Below, one piece after another: positions 11,401 through 26,400 of a DNA stretch of 64,000 bases. Under the pieces are notes generated by a model, which did not search any database, was not told the DNA's origin, and was given only the letters and a program-made list of their open reading frames with translations. Made by a program: the position numbers and the translations under genes. Each line of letters begins with the position of its first letter. Position 1 is the first letter of the stretch. Source of the stretch: Atrichornis clamosus (taxonomy: Eukaryota; Chordata; Aves; Passeriformes; Menuridae); the NCBI GenBank assembly GCA_013400975.1, contig WBMZ01009018.1, positions 19,320 to 83,319 of the forward strand, in the 5' to 3' direction.

Positions 11401-14400
11401 TCATTTTTTCAAAAGACAACTTCAAATTCCTCCTTCAGGAAACGGCAGATTTTAACTTATTCCTTTAAAATGTTTGTTTGGATATTTCTGCTTCTTGGAA
11501 GATGAAACTAGGAGAGTGTTCAATTGTTTATTATTCAGTAACTTAGTCTAAGTACTCCCCTTTAGATTAGCAAAAGGCACCACAAATCTAAGCAAAATAC
11601 AGCCTGTGACACAGCTTGGTTCACTCACACGAGGAAAGACTTTTTAGGCATATAGGGAAGAGAAGAAGGTACAATAAAGTTATTATCAAGATTTCACCCT
11701 CCCAAAAATACTATCTGTTTGCCACAGCCTCTCAATACATTTACAGCAAAATCAAAAGCAATCAAATGTGTATTAACCAAAAGCACTCAAATGTGTATTA
11801 ACTTAATTCAGAGTTACTGTATTTTCCTCACTGATATTAAGTTACTCCCCCCAGCCAATGTAACTGAAATGCAAAGCCACCAAAAGACAGAAACACAGTT
11901 CTTACCAACATTTCTTTGTGAGGAGACGTCAGAGTGCAAGACAAGCAGTGCTACAGTGTTGTGAAGGTATCCAAACTCACGGGCCTGTGCTGAACTCCAC
12001 CTGCGATTCTGCTTGAGACAAAGAGAGATTTAATTAACTTTGCTTCATTTAGTCAACTTTGTTAAGCCAAAACCATGTCCTTACAGTCCACCATCATGGT
12101 CTAATACTTTGGAGTGGGTGAAAATTTTTTTTACCAAAACCATCATGCTCACTTCTGCCAAAACAGCTATTTCCATGCTAGCTACACATAGGTAGGCTCA
12201 CACTTGCATGAGGTTCATAGAATAATCCAAGGATTTGTCTATCCTACCACATGAAAATTATTTATTCATCATTTAAACATCACAAAAAACATGGGGATGG
12301 ACAAACTACAGCACAACACAACTTTACCTGATTACTCTGCCTGTTGGGGCCAAGGAGAAAGTTGACCATGTGCCTCAGGGCAGAGTGTCTGAGGAGAAGA
12401 CTGCTAGCCCTTATTCCCTGCTGGTTAGACAACAACAAGAAGTTACTTTCCTGTGCAGGTGAAGGATTAGTGCTCAAGAGAACAAAAGTAAAGTGCACAG
12501 GCTAAAACTCGCATTTTCTACCACAAAAATCCCATAATATCATAACATAAATCAATAAACTGCTAAAGAGCTGTCTCATTCTATGGAGCACATTATATAA
12601 ACTAGACCAGAATCAGCAGATGCGCAGTAAATGTCTTATTAAACAAAACCAAAAACCCCAGAGCAATAGAAACCACACTGGGGTGAACAGTACAGTTTAG
12701 TTATTCTGCTCCCTATAGGACAAAAATCCTGAATGCTGGATTTTTATTTGTGTGTATGTATATAATATTTTAAAAGGTTTTTTTTGTTTTAAGAACAGCC
12801 CCATACAGCCCCTCAAAACAGAAACCCCAAATTCAGGCTCTGGAAATACATCTTTTATTGGTATACTTTGCTGATAAAATTTTGTGTGGTTTTATCCTAA
12901 TCCAATATTCAAAGCCATTTACTTAAAAAAAAAACCCCAAAAAACCAACTGCCCAACAAAAGTTCTGAAAGAATTTCACTATGCTGTTAAACCTTCTATG
13001 AGTAAGGATCACTAGCTGCTTTATTATTGTCCTTTAAAATTCAAATAAAATGAGAAAATAATGGTTTCTTACCTTCTGTACAAAGTTATTAAATAGCAAA
13101 AAGTACTGAGCACAGTTTTTACAGTTTTCAGGTACATCTTTATCCAGCAGAGCAAGTAGCACCTCCAATAACTGATGTAGAGTTTTTAACTGTGAAAAAA
13201 AAGTATTTTGAATGTAAAGAGCTGTCTACTGCTTAAAAACCCAAAGTGTTTCAAATACCAGTTTCTAATAGGAAATTAAAGCTTTAACAATAACTATACT
13301 TATATGTGTTTCTGGAACAAGATAACCCAGTTACTGCTGCTGTAACTTCTCAGTGGGGAAGGAGAATGAGTTAAAACTAAGCTGATCTCAGAATCAGACA
13401 CAGCTCTGCCTGCAAACACAGCAAGAGCCAGCAGGGAGAGCCGAGCAAGAGGATGGCTGGAGGTGAGGGACACTCACTGACCTTCTCCTGATAAAGCAAG
13501 GCACTGTCGAGGGTTTTTTCAAGGATAGTGGCTACAGCAACTCGCACCTCCCTCACGCTGCATTCCAGGAGGAAAGTCCTGGAAGATAAAAGGCGAAGCT
13601 GCAAAGAGAACTGGAATCAACGTGTACACATGGCTGCCATGATTAAGTGTGGTGTTATTATTAAGCCCAGGTAAGTCTTGTCTTGTACTTCTCTGGATAA
13701 GCTTTAACTTACTTCCTGCACTCCTGCTTGTCAATAGTAAGGCCTATAATATCACTATCTATGTATTTATTCATTCAAGTAAGTATTCATTCAAAAATGC
13801 TCTACAAGTCTCACAGGATTCTGTTTTTCAATGCAACTTAAAAAGTAACATTTTCTTTATGTTGATACACTTATTTCAGTATGTCTGATCCCCAATAGTT
13901 TGTCTTAGGTGTTTTCAAAACACCTATTAGCTGATCCTTAGCTTGGCAAGAAAAATATCTTTCCACTTTATCCATGATCTTTGTAAGGTAAGTATTTAAC
14001 TTACTCCAAGCACTATCACCACATTCTCCTTCCCACCACTTGCAGGACTGACTGACAAACACATTCCAAGTCACTCCACTGAATTCAATACCTGCATCCT
14101 CCTTTGTGTACACTGCACTACCTAATTTGATTTTCAGAATTACTCAGGAAGCTGCACAGAGAAAACACTAGGAATAAAACTCTTAAGTGTTTATGTAGAG
14201 TATCTGGGCAAGGAATGTGCACAGCTGACTTTTTGGGAATACATCAGTGTAGGCCAGATCATGTTATTAGGAAGCTTTATCCATACATGAAACACGAAAC
14301 ACCCCAGACAGAATTACCAGTACTTACTTTACAAGCTCTCGGCCCTCTGGCCCAACAAAATATTCAACCAACCACTGACAAGCATCAATGCTTTTGGAGA

Positions 14401-17400
14401 GCAGAGCATCTATGGTGGCAATCCATTCTTCTGTATCAGCCCTTTAATAAAATGGGGACAATTGTCAGTAATCCAGGAGAAAAAAAACCACCTCCCAAAC
14501 CTAAACCATATTTCTTGTTTGCCAAATTGGAAGAATTTTTACTTTAACTGAACATACATTAGTTGGTTTAAGACAAAAACACTTAGAGAAGTATTTCAGA
14601 ACAACTTGCTGCTTTTAAAACCATTAAAGCCTTTCTATGACCAAACCACTGAAATAACGGGCATCTGGGAGAGGCAGCAAACTGACCCTACTTCCTCTCC
14701 CAGATTTCTTTGGGATGGGATTCCAATGCAAAGCAGGAACACCCATCTCAGAATATTTTGTGAATCTGTATTGCTGCTCCTGTGAACACAACAGGCCTTA
14801 CCTGAGTTTCTTCTTGGTTCGGAGATAGGTTTGGAAGAGGAATTGGACTGCCAGCTGTAAGCTCACCTTTGCCATGCACGGGTAATAAGGATGCTTTACC
14901 TTAGTCTGAAAGAAAACATCAAATTTACTCCAGAGCAGATGAATGCCTGCAGCACATGTGCTGTCTCTTAAACACATCAATGTGTTCTATACAAGTTATT
15001 TGCTTCACTTGGAAAAAATAAACCAAAGCATTTTTCCGTGCTAAGTCAGTCCCCAGTGCTGACTGTGCTAATTAACAAATGTGCTAAAACAGGAGCAAAC
15101 TTGCTGTAAGGCCAACTACATCTGTGCATTTCAAAAGTTTAATAAATGCTGTTTATCAGTCCATGTAGAAAAGCTTAATTAAGAAACTATTACCAATTAA
15201 ATTCTATCAACTTTGGGGTGATTAACACCAACTTTTGGACCTTCCATATGGAGAGGGATTTCTGTCCTTCTAGAGCTCAGCTTGCATCATGAAAAAAGAT
15301 ATGGTTTATTAAATAAATTTTACTATGGCAAAATGATGTTTTTCCCACTACTAGAACAGGAGGCTGGAGTCTGCTTTGAGACAAATGTTATCAACAGCAT
15401 CAAAAATTACTGGAGACACAGAATTGCTCGTCTGGAGAAGCAAAATCCTCTCAACCCTTCTCTTCCAGTTTTCCTGGTTGTGACTCAAACAGCTTCTGTG
15501 GCCCTTTTACCCAGCATACTCCAAATAATCTAAGATTAAAATCCAGGTACTTACAGCATTCAGGGAAGCTAATGACAGAACAAAACTGAAGTAGTCACTA
15601 CTGTATACATCTCTGTTCTTCATAAATTTCAAGTTTTCATCTCTCACCATCTGTAAAAGAAGGCAAAAAAAATTAGAGTGTTGTCAAAATACAGTTCTCT
15701 AACTAAAACTTCATCTTTTATGTAAATGTGTGCTGCTTAAAAATCAGTGTAAAACTTACTCTGTTTCATTCTGAATCACTACTTCAGCAGAGGCAAAAAT
15801 ACATACAGGAGACTTAGAAGATTTGTACAAAATCAGTGATTTTCTTTCAAAGATATTACAAAAGAAGAGATGAGGGACTTAATCATTTGGCCATCAATGG
15901 AAAATAAAAATAGAAGAAGTTGCAGGTAAGTTCTATTTTTTGCTTGCTTTTAATTAAAAACCCAAGAGAACATCCCTCCAACCAAAAAGGTTTGCTTTGC
16001 AAATTTAGATGTACAGAGCAAGAAGCCCTGGTGCAATTACAAGCTGCAGCCACAGAAGGTATTTAAATGCCAAGCCTTTCTTTCTTCAAATGAGATTTTG
16101 CTGAAAGACTTTCAATAAATTTGAGCCAAGTTCTGTTCATTGTAATAACACAACCCTGGATACAAGAATGCCTAAAGTGACTGTTAATGCCCTGAAACAG
16201 CCCATGTGGAGGACCAGACACAGCCTGCAGAGTTTATTCTCCCTGTGTATGTGATGCAGGTTCTCTTCACTGCTCCTCCCCTTTCTACATTCTTGTGAAC
16301 TCAAGAACTTGAGGATGACTGTAATTTGCCATCATCTCCATTACTGCTCAAGTGTACTTCAAATGAAGCACCTTCTCTGCTGCTGTCTCTCCCTGCATGC
16401 TTGCTGACTGCTGCCAGATCTCATGTTTGATTCATTTGCCTGCAGTTTCTTCAAAGCAAAGAACTGATGGGCCAATTTTGTGGGAAGGTACAGCAAAACT
16501 TACAATAATGTTCCACTAAACAGCTTGTTAGTAACTTTATGTCAGAATCCAGAAATGCTTTCTCTTTGCTTTGAAGAAGGGAATTATTTCAAGGCAACCT
16601 TTAAAAGTGACTGTGTCACTGTGTGCTTAAATTTCACGAGTAGGATCTATTTGCCACTTTCAGGGTGCTCTACCTGATATATCCTCACAGGCATTTTCTC
16701 TACAAAAAGTCCCTTTTTTTCTCCTTTTCGAACCAGCTTAGTCAAGATGGAGAGACGGTCACTGTTGGGCCTGTGGGGCCGAGGTGATGACTGGGGTGAA
16801 ATTTCTGGTGAAGATGGAGCAGATCTGAAATATAAACAAGCTGAAGGTGAATAATGAAATCCTACAACTAATCTATAGTTTACATTTAATGTACCAGTGC
16901 AGACAGAATAATCTTAAGGTAAATTTCATGACAGTCCAGGTAGTTCTTGAGGCTGTCAGACAGCAGTAAACAAGCAGCTTAAAAACCAAACCAAAACAAC
17001 AGAAAGGTCAATATATTGCTTTGCTGGACAGGAAGTATTCAATTCTTCGTTCTGGAGAGAGATCTAGTTATCAGCATGAGAGAAACCTTTAGGGATGCAA
17101 GAGGAACTTACAAGGAGAGGTCCTCAGCTTCCTGACGCACGACACTCACTCGACTTTTCTTTGGTAGGACGGGAGAGTTCTGGTCAGACACTCTCTGGTA
17201 AAACAGCATGTAGGCATTCCAGTAGCGCCGGCGCACGTCGGGGTAGGGATTTGCTGTGGGAGAAAAGGCAGTCCATGAAGGCCCTTGAAGGTTTAGTACC
17301 TTTTCCATTTCTTCATGGAAGTAACACTGGGTGTGCAAGTAATACAAAGTGCTGCAGTATAAAGTCATTTGTCGGATCAAAACATCAGTCTATGTCAGTG

Positions 17401-20400
17401 AATAAAACCATTTGAATTATGAAACAAGTGAATATTGGAAACGCACTTGAAATAAATTCCTCATAGCATTGAAAACTTTATCAATATCATGCCACACCAT
17501 GTTCTATGCAGTCATTTTCACTAGCCTAAAATAAGGGCTATTTTGTGTTTGGTTGGGTTTTTTTAAAAACTATTTTAACAAGGTGCCATTTTGCTTTTGA
17601 ATCTCTGCTATTAAGTCTATACAGTCCTGAACAACAGTGAATATGGTTCAATTCACATTAGGCCATATACAAGCTGTTACGTCCTTCAGTCAAGGGAAGA
17701 CTTTAGGAAAAAAATGTTTCATAAGGAGTATTAGATCAAGTAACTCAAAGTACATATAATCAACTAAGCTCTACTGCTACTGAAATCAGTATGAAATATG
17801 AAGCTACTGTAAATCAATCTGTCCTTCTGCTTACATTGATCGTAGACTTTAGGTCTGTACTCTCCACCAAAACATTCATATTCCAAGGTTTCATCAGTCA
17901 AATCAAATTCTTCAACAACGGTGTCATTAAATTTATACCACTTTCCTTTTCCACATCCTCTGTGATCAAAACAGAACAGAAACATAACAGAAACAAAGTT
18001 ACTTGATTGTCTTTGTAAAAAAACCAAACCATCCTGAATACCCTAGAAATGACAAGGCTGAGCTCTCATTTGTTTTGACAGCAAGAAGAAAGCTTAGTTC
18101 AACAAATGTCAAAGTTACATTTAAAAAAAATAAGCTTAAAACTATGAGAAGCACATCACCTGCAACTGCCACAGGAACCCCTCAAACTGCAACACAAGGT
18201 ACATAAGAATTAATGAGACTTTTAATACTACAATGTCCTATATTAGTGTGTCGTTGCCTCAACAGTCACAACGCTGGTGTTGAAAAAGGGAAGAGGGCTT
18301 CCAGCAGAGCTCTGAATGGGGCCCCACACCTTCCCAGAAGTCTTTAGAGAGCTCTCAAAGCTCCCACATGAACCCTGTTGCCCGTTACCTCCTGTCCTTG
18401 ATGAAGGAGTAGTAGTGCCCTGCGTGTGCCTGCCCGCTGTGGACAATCACACCAACCAGCTCATAGTTTTCCGTAGGGGCAACTTTCTTCCTTGGGGAGC
18501 CTCCGCCTCCCTGGTCTGTGTTCCTACCATTTTCCCCCACTTCTGAGGACGAGTCCTGACGAGCCATCCCCGACACAGTGTAAGGTTCCATGTTCAGCAT
18601 CCAGGGAAACTGTTTGAAGAGATATTCCAGATTAACCAAGACTTTACAGTGTCTACACACTTCATGTAATTTTATGAGAACTGTATTAACACTTCCCACA
18701 TTGGGAACACCAAAGGAAAACATGAAACTTCAACTTCTTAAGCTTATTACACAGAAGTTAAATAATAAAATGTCTTTAAGGAGGTTTTTTGTCTTGCTTT
18801 CTGAAAGGACCCTGAGAATCTTGCCAACAAGGAAAGCTCTAAGGAAAACCACTTATTTTCTGTAGCACTACTATGCTGTAAGAGTATCACATGCTCAAAA
18901 TCCCTGTATCAAAATGTGGGGAAAAGAAGGAAAAATGACGAGTGAGAGTCCACTACATGAAGCAGCCGGGGAAGGAATCATAAAGAAAACTTTTCTTACC
19001 CTTATTTGTTCATCATATTTAATAGAACGGCCGCTCTCCCAGTCAAAGCCAAATCTCATCAGGTGAATCACCAGCAGGCTTGGTAAGACCTTAATGCAGG
19101 TGCGTTTCACTGTAGTTCTCTTAAAAAGAAACAAGAATATCACCTCTATCTGATACCCTGGGCATTCTGCATCCTTCTAGAGATGCACAGTGAACAACAC
19201 GGCCACGGGAAGCAGGGTGTGCATAGGCTGACTGTGATACACCTCAGTATGTTACACAATACCTCACCATCCTGCAATCCCTCCGAATGTTCAGTCTACA
19301 GCAACAGTTGCAGGGATTGAATCTTTTGCTAATGTCTTCACTGTAGCAAGAGTGAGCATTGCACTAAGCCATCTAAGCACGGCTTCCGTGACCATGTAAT
19401 GCTTAAGAAAATATCACACTGCAGATGAATCTTCTTTCACACAAACGAAGAATCAATACCTTTTCTTTGCACTTTTCACAGTAGTATGCATTGCTTCCTT
19501 CCAGAACTTCTCCTCTAACAAACTGATCCAGTGATATTTCCAGGCTTTGACAGGAAGTCACACCGAGGTTGAGAGCCATGAAGGCTTCCTCACGCTCATA
19601 CCTAAATTCAAGAAGAAAAACAGTCAGGGCACTAACAGAGCAGAACTTACCCAACTTACAGTAACAAGACAAATTCTTAAGAAAGAAGGGTGCACTCACC
19701 CCACAGCTACCACAGCTGTGATGCTCACAAGGGCATTTGCCTACTTTTCAGTGTACTTTGACCTACATATTTTAATAGTTATGGGAGCACATAAATTGGT
19801 AGCTAATGCACTAAATTTGACATTACCTGTGAGGACAGTCCTTGCAGATCTTCTGATCAGAGAAGATTCCTTGAAAAGTATTCTTAAATATTTGGTCTCT
19901 TCCTATTTTCTGTTGGAGATGTAAAGTTAGACATCAGTTGGATATACTGCAGGGTGAAAGACGAGGAAATGAATACTGTGCAGATTATAAAATAAGCCAA
20001 ATGGCTCTTTGCCTTCTTTTCTAAAGATTAAAGAAAGAAGAGGAAAAAAAAGGTGCAAAGGAGATGCATATAAACCAGGAAAGATTGCTGAGATTTTTAC
20101 CTTGAGGTACTCGTCCATTTGATCTATAAGACTGGTGAAGAACTCATAAGCATCCTGTTGCTCTCTAACATAAAGTTCCTTATTCCACATCTTGAAAATC
20201 TACATAAGATATAAACATATATAAAAAGATGGTTGTTTCATATATATATATATATTTGAATTAGAATTTACTTTATCTCTATAAATTCTGCAATGAAAAA
20301 AGGCTGAATAAGTAATTACTTTTTAAGTAGAAAAGCTATATATTCTGAAGAAAAAGATGTAATACCTTCCAAAAGTTCTCAGGTACATAATATTGTAGCT

Positions 20401-23400
20401 TGCTTTCCATCAAATGACCAAAAAGAGACTGAACTTGATAGAACACATTGTCATCAGGATTGTCTGTATCATCATCAATGGAAAGCAAGGCCTGGAAGGA
20501 AACAAATAACTTTATTTATTGGTTCTTGGTAAAATTATCATTGTAAATTGCCATGGCACACAGCACTACAACTTCCAGTTTACATATTTACTGTGTATAT
20601 ATATCTATACATACACAGTAGACTGTTTTAGCAATTTATTTACAAATGGTGTTAAGATGAAGTAGTTTAAGTGAAAGTAATTCCAAAAATAGAACTTTAT
20701 TGGCTGTTGAAGCACTTACCTCTGGGAGACCAGGCTGCATATACAGCTGCTGGAAAACAGCATTCATGTAACAAGTAGCACCACCATTCTTCAGTCCCAC
20801 AAATCCTGAAATGGAGCGACTGTCCACTGGTGGAAGATACTGGAATGGCAAATACATTTTTTGTCCCAGTAACTTATAAAAAACATGAGACTGCAACAAC
20901 ATGCTATAGCTTTTATCACCACCTTTATAGCATAGAATCACAGAATGGTTTGGGTTGGAAGGGACCTTAACCCAGTTCCAGACCCCTGCCATGGGCAGGG
21001 ACACCTTCCACCACAGCAGGTTGCTCCAAGGCCCATCCAACCTGGCCTTGGACACTTCCAGGGATGGGGCAGCCACAGCTTCTCTGGGCAACCTGTGCCA
21101 GGGCCTCCCCACCCTCAGAGGGAAGGATTTCTTCCTAATATGCAACCTAAACCTACCCCCTTTCAGTTTAAAACCACTTCCACTTGTACATGAGCTGTTA
21201 TGAACAATTTAATGGAAAACCAGAAGTATAAATTCTGAAAGATTGCAAGAGCACTGTATGTGGTTATTTAAATATTTAACACATTGCACAAAACTGTTGA
21301 AAATGGCCTAAAATGGAGACATAAATAAAATCTGTGATATTCAGGAAATACTTCTTTCTTATTCAGATAATAACAAAGACACACTGGAGTATCTGCTGCT
21401 GAGGAAGATCAAATGGGTCTGCATTTACTCATATCTGCTTTTTGTCATTTTAAATTGAAGACCATGGAAATTTCATGAATGCAGCAATAAAGTAAATCAT
21501 GCCCAGTGCTTTAAACTATGCTAATACAAATAAAATAACCTTCTTGCTTACATCAAACTCCTTGGTAAGTGCAGGGTCACACTGGTGGTGCATAGAAAGC
21601 AGCTCCTTTGTAATAAGCTGGAGATTGGAGGGTGAGCTATCAGCCAGCATTACCAGCACTTCATAAGCAGCTAATCTGCTGTCTGCTGTACTGCACCTGC
21701 AAAGAAAACCACATCTGAGTTCTGCTGGGTAGATGACTCAATTATTTCTAATTCCAGAGAGCCATATTACTGAGAACAAGCGATAATTAATATTCCAAAG
21801 AACACTTTAAGTGATAAAACACTCCTGAGGGATTGCAGAAGGCTATTTTTTTCTTTCTTGGGGTGGGGAAGTGGGGAAGAATCCAATGAGAAGAGTGGCA
21901 AGAGGAACACTCCTTTAAACAAGCCTTCTTTACTGACATGGATACACCTGTTAACGTTCAGCAGCAACAAAAAGGAGGTGCCCTAAAATGAAGGCCCAGA
22001 ATTGGTTGCATGTCTGAGGACAGACAGACAGATACTCTCTATCATGAAACACTGATGGAGACATGATTTATTTATAGGGGGTGAAGCTTGGAAAGAGCTA
22101 GACCAGATAACACCCTTACTACAAGAGATGACCTTAGACCTGAGCTGAGCTAGACTGGTACAAAACACTTCCACTCAGCCTTTTCAGTGGATCATGGAAC
22201 ACACCAGCCCTTTCTTTTCAAGGCCAAAGAAAAGGTTTTATTTAGGCAAACAAAAGAGCATGCTTGAGATGAACTGCAATGGAGCAAAGCTGGAGCAAGA
22301 CACAAAGGTGTATCAAGTCCCATTCAATTCAGGGGTTCATAAATGCTCCACTGGAACCTTCTTTTGGGTTTGTGGAAACGCAGTGAGGATATGGCTGATC
22401 CAACTAACACCAACTCACCATCCAGCTGCAGCAGCTCAGAACTCCACATGAGCTAATTTACACCCACCCCTTCAGATATTGCATGGCCATAACAGAAGGC
22501 AGCTGTGACAGGAAGGAGAAAGCTCACTCTTTTTCCTCCAGCTGATATATTCTGGGCTGTTATCAGCTATCTCAGGTGCAAGAAGACTTGCTTGGTGTTA
22601 GTTTTTTTATAAAAGAGTAGGGAGAAGGGGAAAAATGTAGCGGAACTTTTGAGATTCTCATTTACAAGGGCCTTGAGAAGTTAATTTTCTGCTTGTGCTC
22701 CAATTTAGCCAACTTTCCAAGCAGTAGCAAGCTAAAGGAATACTCTTTGGACTCATGAAATCAGCACTCAGTTGTCCCTGCAGTTCATCACTGATCTAAA
22801 AAAGCATGGTCTTTGGAAGTACAGAAAAGCAAGGACACTGGGTCACACAAGAACTTATAAAATGCTATTTGGACATTTACATAGGAGATGTACAAAACTG
22901 CAGAAATGGTCCAACACTGGTATTAAATCCTACTGCCTGTAGGATTTAATACTGACATTTGCATTCATGAGATCTAAGACAAAACATAAAAAAATAACTT
23001 TTTACTTTGGATGGAAGTCTTGCTGACTGATTGCAGCACTGCCTGCTGGGGAATGGCTATTCAGAATAATCCTGGATGCTCGGAAGAGGAAATCATCCAA
23101 CAATGGCTTAATCAACGATGAACCTGTAACAACACAGCAATCCACATCTGCTGTTAAATACTTACATTATCACTGCAAATGCCAAAAGGTGTTCCATAAC
23201 AACAAAATCACTTCAATCAAGTGTCGAAGGTGCTACCAAAATGAATCCTTATAGCTTTGTATCATTTCTACTGATGTATTATAATAATGTCTTCACACGT
23301 GCTGTCTAGTCGTGTGTTAGTGCTATGCAGAATTCACACTAGTCTAGTCAATCTAAAGAGGAATACTTACCAACCATTTCCTTCTCTGCCCCACAAAGTG

Positions 23401-26400
23401 AAAGGAGAGTCTTGATGAGCCTCAGGTGTCCTGCTAACAGGATGTTATCAGCCTCACTGGTCTCGCACTCGGCCGTGCGGTTGGGCTCAAAATTGTCCAG
23501 CCAGGTGATCTCATCTTCTAACATGGCAGCTGGGCTTATCTTCAGCTGCTCCATTTCTGATGCTGCAAGAAAAAAAAGTACACAGAAAAAATTAGCAGCT
23601 TTAGAAATGTAGAATATAAATACAAAGATTTTCAAGCAGTTTGGTAATGCTCTAGTTTTGCCCCCAATGTGAACCAAGTAAACCTTCCAGCCAGGAGCTC
23701 AGTTCACTTTCCAGAAGGAATGAGCTGCCTTGCTGCTACCCAGTGCCAAGACCAGACCAAGCCAGGCACTAGCACAGGCAGGTCACACTGAGTTCAAGGG
23801 GTAGTAACCCCTCTGTGAAGGCAATTCTACATCTTCTCCACAGAAGGAAGACATGCAATCAGAGTGACAGGTGTCTGTACATACTTACATGTCAGGTCAT
23901 CCAGTAACTGACACCTCAGGTCAAAATATTCTGTACACTGGGACAAAAGTCTGAAACAGGTATAAATAGAAGAAAGGTTTATTTAAAATAGTAAACTTTT
24001 CTCTAAGCTGTTGCATTTAAGGCCTGTGTGCTCTCTTCATCTAACCCAAAGCAGCATAACTACCTAGGTGCTTCTGCAGCTTTTAAAAAAATTCCTTCCC
24101 AACAGCTCCTTCTGGACATTAGGAATAACATTTAATTCTGATTTCTTCCCTCGCCTCTAACAATTCTAGTTAGTTATCAGACAACAATAAAACAACAACA
24201 TGCTTTATCTTTTCATCTAGTCCTCCAAAAATTGCAGGGATGTCTACTTTCAACACTTGCAAAATGCTACTCCCTTGTGCCTCAGAGCTTCCACAGCAGT
24301 ACTCATTTCAGAATGTGTCAGATTTGCCTCCTCAATAAATCACACGTGTGACTTACCTCTGGTTGATTCCTCTCATGATGCTGGTTGGTGACCAAAGAGG
24401 CAGCTGGGCACCAAGAACAACACTCAGGAGGAACTGGTTTGGCTTTTGTACATCTGGGTGAGCTGATGTGTCTGTCTGACTGAGGGTGTACAACTGGTCG
24501 CAGGCAACGCGACGAATCTGAAACAGCGTGAAAACCTCCAGATTTTATAACATCCAGAATAATCTTAAATCAGAAAGAATGAATTTTAGGAGGGTTCTGA
24601 TACTTGGAATAAATTTTCAAAAGTTCAGAAGAGTCCACTAAATTTTACCAAATCTTTTGAGATGAAAGTTACTTGAAACTTTCCCTAAAGTACTAGTTTT
24701 ACAGAATTTGTCTCACCAAAATGAGACTATTGCCTTTAGACTGATCACAGCACAGTCCTGTGCTCTCCATGGATGAAACAAGCATAGAAAGTCTAAAACT
24801 ACAGCATTTTCTGTCAACCCATCACTAGATACTGGAATTACCAGCAATTATACAAAGGTTATTCATTCAAATACATAATTGTGGGAATATTTGCAATAAA
24901 CAATTTTATGTTCAGACCAAATGAAATTATTGAAGCATACACATTTCAGAAGGAACATTTAGAAAACTTTCAGAGAAAGACCCTCACCTCAGCACTTGGT
25001 GACCCAAGCAGAATATCAATGATGAAATCAGCAACACAAGGCAAATTGTAAAAAGATCCTGGAACAGAAAAGTACCAGGCTACCTTACTAAAAATAATAC
25101 TTTAAAACAAGTCAGTTGCAGTCTTGCATTCAAATACCACAGGACCTAGAGGACATCAATACAGAAAAGCAGTAAAGACTATTTCCTGATCTCCTTCCCT
25201 CACCAGAGGCTGCCACCACGATATAACAGCATTTTCCTTGCCTTCCTTCCCCACCAGTGTTTACATTTCCTGTACACAAAGACTCAAGTACTAAACACAA
25301 GCTATGCAAACAGCAGCACTTACAGAATTACATACTTCAAAGCCAGTGCAAATATTTATATACTGGCAGTAAGTCAGCTTTCCCAAAACATTTCACTAAG
25401 GCACAGCAGTACATGCCTTGTTTCAGTCCTGAAAAAAAAAATCCCTGTAATTTTTAAAGATACTTTGTGTTTTTAACTTGAACTGTCTCAGCTACAAAAC
25501 TACAAGTTTCTCTCTTTTTTTTTTTTTACTTGACTGTCTCCAAAAGCCTTCCCCCACCTGGCTTATATTCCAAATAGTGAATAATCCAATTCTTTTCCAT
25601 ACCCAGCTGCTGACTGCGGAGCTGAAGGCAGGTTACTAAGAGGGACAAGGCTTCCCCAGCAATGAGAGCATCTTTGGTGGACACAGACTGCTGCCTCACA
25701 CAGATCCCAGCGTGCAGCGCCGTGGGCTCTCCTTCGCTTCCTGAGCTGCAGTTACTTCCTGCATTAAGAAATGAACAACTGCTGTAAATCATTACATTTT
25801 TTTCAGATTTTTTCAGCTTTTGGTTAGTTCTCTGCAATCAAACTTCTCCAAATGCCACATGAATGTACATAAAATTGCACAGATTTTTGTAATTCAATTA
25901 ATGTCCCAAGCTGGAAGAGACCCACTGATGAATGAACATCCAATGAATTCAGCTTTGAGCTGACAATATGTTCAATTAAGATTAAACCAAATGCTTTCTT
26001 TAGATTGGTTTAGGGGCACAGCTAACCCACCTGAGCTGCTCAGTCTGTTTCTAATCCCAGCAGGAAAGAGAGTGTTGCTCTCTTTTATGGGCTGGCTACT
26101 TCCCACGAGGTCCAGGCGTCCTGCAGCAGCAGCCCAGGAGAGGCGCATGAAACAAGCCACTGTGGAGGTGAAATCATTCACCTCCATGGTCTGGGGGAAC
26201 AAGAAACAGCAGTTACCTCTGTGATGCTGAGCAGCCTTTGTTAATCACAGGGATAAGAGGAAGGTATCTCCGGGATCATGTCCAACTGACATTTACATTT
26301 GTTTTCCTCTCTCTTCTCTAAGCAGGTTCAAGGATACAAGAGTCTTTTTGTTCCCAATGAGAGATTAGTGTTGCTACCTTAGGAGAAAGTAATTAATTTT

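Noticed and set aside
20945..21203. Two 82-residue + strand reading frames ([31 protein letters not shown])
   Set aside because: These are antisense translations of the CR1 3' end, a familiar artefact in bird genomes.
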